DNA from: JAFEBO01 sp044375915
Lineage (GTDB): Bacteria > Planctomycetota > Phycisphaerae > Phycisphaerales > UBA1924
Direction of reading: 5' to 3'
DNA length: 24,806 nt
Assembly: GCA_044375915.1 (NCBI GenBank)
Contig: JBILLU010000028.1
Location: 1 to 24,806 of the forward strand
Part shown: piece after piece, positions 22,172-24,806 of the stretch
Layout of the letters: each line of letters begins with the position of its first letter
Numbering within the stretch: position 1 is the first letter of the stretch
The notes under the pieces: generated by a model
The model's database searches: none
What the model saw: only the letters and a program-made list of their open reading frames with translations
Told to the model about the DNA's origin: nothing
Position numbers and translations under genes: made by a program

Positions 22172-22882
22172 ATGAACCTCACCCGCACCCCCTTCGGCAT
22201 CGCGGTCGAGACCAAGCCCGGCTCGCTGCTTCCCATCCGCCACATCATCGGCATCGGCATGAACTACGCCGAGCACGCCCGCGAGCAGGGCAAGGGCGTG
22301 CCCGAACGCCCCGTCCTCTTCACCAAGAACCCGCTCTCGCCCATCCTGAACGGCGAAGACATCGTCATCCCCAAAGTCTGCCAGGAGAAGCCGCAGGTCG
22401 ATTTCGAGGCCGAGCTCGGCGTCATCGTCGGTACCCGCTGCCGCGATGTGGCGAAGGCCGACGCCTTCAAGGTCATCCTCGGCTACTGCACCGCCAACGA
22501 CGTCTCCGCCCGTTGGTGGCAGAAAGAAGGCAGCGGCGGCCAGTTCTACCGCGGCAAGTCGTTCGACACCTTCTGTCCCATCGGCCCCAGCGTCATCCCC
22601 GCCGCCGAGATCAAGAACCCCCAGAACCTCCGCCTACAAACCCGCCTCAACGGCGTGACCATGCAGGACGCCAACACCGGCGACATGATCTTCGACATCC
22701 CCACGCTCATCCACGAGATCAGCCGCGGCACCACCATCCCCGAGGGCACTCTCATCCTCACCGGCACGCCCAGCGGCGTCGGCTTCGCCCGCAATCCCGC
22801 CATCTTCCTTAAGGCCGGCGACGTCGTCGAGATCGAGGTCGAACACTGCGGCGTGCTCCGCAACACGGTCCGTTTCGAGTAA
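22172..22882 (+). CDS. Fumarylacetoacetate hydrolase (FAH) family protein
   Basis: A 236-residue protein of the FAH superfamily, whose members hydrolyse, isomerise or decarboxylate 2-oxo or acylpyruvate-type acids with a divalent metal. The core is complete: IGIGMNYAEHARE (residues 25-38), FTKNP (50-54), metal ligands E79 and E81 in QVDFEAELGVIVG, D110 in CTANDVSARWWQ, K129 in GKSFDTFCPIGP and LTGTPSGVGFAR near the C-terminus. Length fits the short single-domain form (acylpyruvase/HpcE type). The exact substrate cannot be told. The ATG at 22172 follows a TACCCT hexamer by 5 bp without a Shine-Dalgarno. It may be a housekeeping acylpyruvase or oxaloacetate tautomerase-like enzyme. Confidence 0.92.
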   Translation: MNLTRTPFGIAVETKPGSLLPIRHIIGIGMNYAEHAREQGKGVPERPVLFTKNPLSPILNGEDIVIPKVCQEKPQVDFEAELGVIVGTRCRDVAKADAFKVILGYCTANDVSARWWQKEGSGGQFYRGKSFDTFCPIGPSVIPAAEIKNPQNLRLQTRLNGVTMQDANTGDMIFDIPTLIHEISRGTTIPEGTLILTGTPSGVGFARNPAIFLKAGDVVEIEVEHCGVLRNTVRFE

Positions 22883-22939
22883 CCCACCTCCAGCACCCCC
22901 CGGTTTGCACTCGCAGCCAGTTCACGCGACAATACAACC

Positions 22940-24806
22940 ATGATCACCCTCGGCTCTTACACGACGGGTCGCGTACTCGCCGGCGCAGGCTTCTGCGCCC
23001 GGTTCGAAGCCGCGCTCTCGGCCGAGGCGTCGGTCGCCGGTGCCAAAGCGCCCGAAGGCCGCTTTGGCAAGTCCTACCTCGCTACCGCCATCTCTCCGAC
23101 CGTCATCGCCCCCTGGCTTCCCCGCGCCGGCATCGATGAAGAAGCCCGCCGGCTCGTCGGCGCCGCCCGCGATCAGGCCCAACTTGTCGGCGCCGGTGCC
23201 AAACGCTGGTCCATCATCGCCGACTTCGGCCTGCTCGACGACGGCCGCGGCGCCTTCGTCGTCCGCCCCACCCAGCCCTGGTCCGTCGAACGTCTCGCCC
23301 TCGCCAAGTACCGCGTCTCCTCGACCGAACTCCGCGGCATCGTCCTCGGCGTGCTCGAAGGCCTCCTCGAACTCGAGAAGTTCTCCGCCCGCCCTTGGGG
23401 CAACCTCAACTCCGCCACCGTCATGCTCGCCGTCGGCCCCGGCGAGTCCCGCCTCGCCGACGGCACCGCCGTCACGCTCACCGATCTCGAGTCCCGCGAA
23501 CGCCTCCCCGAAGAAGCCAACCTCGACGACCTCCGCGCCCTCGGCCGCCTCATCTACGAACTCTTCCTCCACAAGCGCCCGCCGCTGAAGGCCTCCACCG
23601 GCTGGAGCGCCACCTGGTCCGACGCCTGGGAATCCATCGGCGACGGCCGCTTCTGGTTCGATTTCACCAACCGCCTGATGACCGCGGGCACCGCGATCGG
23701 CTCCGCCTCCGGCGAGATCAGCCGTCCGCCGTCGTTGTCGCTCCTGCGTCAGGAGATCCTCGAGCACCGCCCGCACAAGCCGCTGCCCAAGCGCCAGCTC
23801 GCCATCGTCGGCGGCCTCGCCGCCGCGCTCGTTCTCTCCGCCGGCGGCTACTTCGTCTTCCGCACGCCCCCGCGCGAGCAGATCGTCCTCACCGCCGACC
23901 AGCTCGACGAAGCCGCCCGCCTCACCAAGTGGCAGGGCCTCATCGATCGCTGGTACGGCTCGTTCGGCTCCGTCTACGCCGACCGCGACAAAGTCATCGC
24001 CCTCGCCGCCGATCAGCCGCCCACCAGCACCATCCGCTCCATCGCCGACCTGCTGCAGGACCCCGCGCTCCGCGACCCGCGCCAGATCGCCGGTTCCGCC
24101 GCCGGATTGCTCGATCTCCGCGACAACCCCGGCGACGCCATCGCCGGCGAAAAGGTCGTCGCCGCCAGCGCGTCCCTCGAAAAAATCGACGAAGTCAACG
24201 CCCGACTCATCGCCTGGCAGGAACTCGCAAACCTCACCACCGTCAAGCAAGTCTGGGACGCCCGCGGCTGGTCCGCCGCCACCGCCGACTTCGACGACGT
24301 CGCCCGCTCCGTCCGCGCCGCCGTCCCGACGCTCGCCAACCGCGCCGCCGTAGAAACCCAGACCCCCAGCCCCGACGGCCCCGCCCGCGCCGAACCCTCG
24401 CGCCCGCCCGCTCCCGACACCGGCGAACTCCTCCGCTCGATCCTCTCGTCCCAGTCTCTCATCGCCGCCGTTGCCGAGATCGACGCCCGCTACGACGCCG
24501 TGCAGAAGATCGCCGCCGATTCCAAGCCCCGCGGCGACGCCACGCTCCCCCGCCTCGGCGAGATCATCGACGCCGACACCAAGGCCGCGCTCGCCACCGT
24601 GCAAACCCCTGCGGACGCCATCGCCGCGCTCCGCCAACGCAGCTCCGCCCTCGCCGCACGCGCCGCCGAGGCCGCCGCTCTGGACTCCGGCGCCATCGAC
24701 GGCTGGGATCGCGCCGGATTCCGCGCCAGCGCCGCCGTCAAAGCGCTGGCATCGCAGCCCGCCGCCGCGAGCGTGCTCGACGCCTGGCTCGCCGAAGCCC
24801 GCAAAG
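22940..24806 (+). CDS. Pseudokinase domain - TM - extracytoplasmic helical protein (3' partial)
   Basis: The frame opens at ATG 22940 and stays open to the window end (622 codons, stop beyond). Residues about 1-280 follow the protein-kinase fold by pattern: ELRGIVLGVLEGLLELEKFSARPWGNLNSATVML fits the catalytic-loop region (HGDLKPxNILL), LTDLES the DFG region, and DLRALGRLIYELFLHKRPP the F-helix region. Catalytic residues are lost: N155 replaces the HRD-loop Asp, W153 the His, N157 the Lys, and D182 is followed by Leu-Glu rather than Phe-Gly. No obvious VAIK lysine is seen. A TM helix spans about 287-308. The rest is Ala-rich, charged and probably helical (recurring IDEVNARLIAWQEL, AEIDARYDAVQKIA), likely extracytoplasmic. 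No Shine-Dalgarno is visible. Role unknown; scaffold or signalling is inference. Confidence 0.8.
   Translation, partial: MITLGSYTTGRVLAGAGFCARFEAALSAEASVAGAKAPEGRFGKSYLATAISPTVIAPWLPRAGIDEEARRLVGAARDQAQLVGAGAKRWSIIADFGLLDDGRGAFVVRPTQPWSVERLALAKYRVSSTELRGIVLGVLEGLLELEKFSARPWGNLNSATVMLAVGPGESRLADGTAVTLTDLESRERLPEEANLDDLRALGRLIYELFLHKRPPLKASTGWSATWSDAWESIGDGRFWFDFTNRLMTAGTAIGSASGEISRPPSLSLLRQEILEHRPHKPLPKRQLAIVGGLAAALVLSAGGYFVFRTPPREQIVLTADQLDEAARLTKWQGLIDRWYGSFGSVYADRDKVIALAADQPPTSTIRSIADLLQDPALRDPRQIAGSAAGLLDLRDNPGDAIAGEKVVAASASLEKIDEVNARLIAWQELANLTTVKQVWDARGWSAATADFDDVARSVRAAVPTLANRAAVETQTPSPDGPARAEPSRPPAPDTGELLRSILSSQSLIAAVAEIDARYDAVQKIAADSKPRGDATLPRLGEIIDADTKAALATVQTPADAIAALRQRSSALAARAAEAAALDSGAIDGWDRAGFRASAAVKALASQPAAASVLDAWLAEARK

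Noticed and set aside
21004..22260. N-terminal extension of the RAYT frame by 419 codons
   Set aside because: The extension is antisense to mqnD and the 8-bp repeat, while RAYT homology begins at the GTG at 21003.
22922..24637. 571-codon Gly/Ala/Asp-rich open frame on the - strand at the right end
   Set aside because: Antisense of the pseudokinase frame, which shows kinase-fold landmarks, a TM segment and a sensible start. The sense frame has no stop within the window.
1..24806. tRNA, rRNA or riboswitch
   Set aside because: No cloverleaf with a GTTCRANNC arm, rRNA segment or recognisable riboswitch core was found on reading; a covariance-model search was not possible here.

Overview
The window is a high-GC bacterial chromosome segment with strong G/C preference at third codon positions. 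Several gene types recall Planctomycetota, most likely a Phycisphaerae-type lineage: a GxxExxY protein, futalosine-route menaquinone synthesis (MqnD), small membrane proteins ending in a CxxC...CPECG zinc ribbon, pseudopilins with a fused extra domain, and a RAYT beginning with a TWTTHGTYLPGDPRG-like stretch. This placement is inference from gene content; there is no rRNA, tRNA or other phylogenetic marker here.

Left end (1-3463, + strand): a 5'-truncated, chain-length-factor-like ketosynthase homologue in which Cys, His and His of the active site are all replaced, then a GxxExxY protein, then an intact beta-ketoacyl-ACP synthase. This looks like the end of a KS/CLF-type fatty-acid or polyketide locus whose remainder lies upstream.

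Centre (3506-17760): a type IV pilus / type II secretion-like locus. Four minor pseudopilin-type genes run leftwards (3506-6935) with ATGA overlaps. Divergently, a single-domain response regulator, a GAF/HD-GYP c-di-GMP phosphodiesterase, a membrane histidine kinase and a STAS protein lead by a GTGA overlap into a PilB/GspE ATPase with a complete N-terminal MshEN c-di-GMP-binding motif. PilC/GspF, PilM, PilN, PilO, a PilP/GspC-like protein and a major pseudopilin follow, closed by a strong intrinsic terminator at 17720-17760. The gene order suggests that pilus assembly or retraction is governed by c-di-GMP and a phospho-relay. Secretin, prepilin peptidase and PilT are not in the window.

Right end (17822-24806): purF, two tandem paralogous two-TM zinc-ribbon proteins, a RAYT transposase flanked by inverted REP-like hairpins (a third copy lies behind purF), mqnD, a large inverted repeat of 8-bp units, a fumarylacetoacetate-hydrolase-family gene, and a pseudokinase-TM protein that runs off the window. 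That last gene has no stop codon in the window.

Main points for a second look: (1) the KS/CLF-like pair with a GxxExxY gene between; (2) the HD-GYP / MshEN-PilB c-di-GMP circuit with a STAS gene translationally coupled to PilB; (3) the REP/RAYT unit in which one REP element is coding sequence for both convergent genes; (4) start codons without Shine-Dalgarno sequences preceded at 5-7 nt by a -10-like hexamer, suggesting leaderless mRNAs; (5) the degenerate kinase at the right edge.
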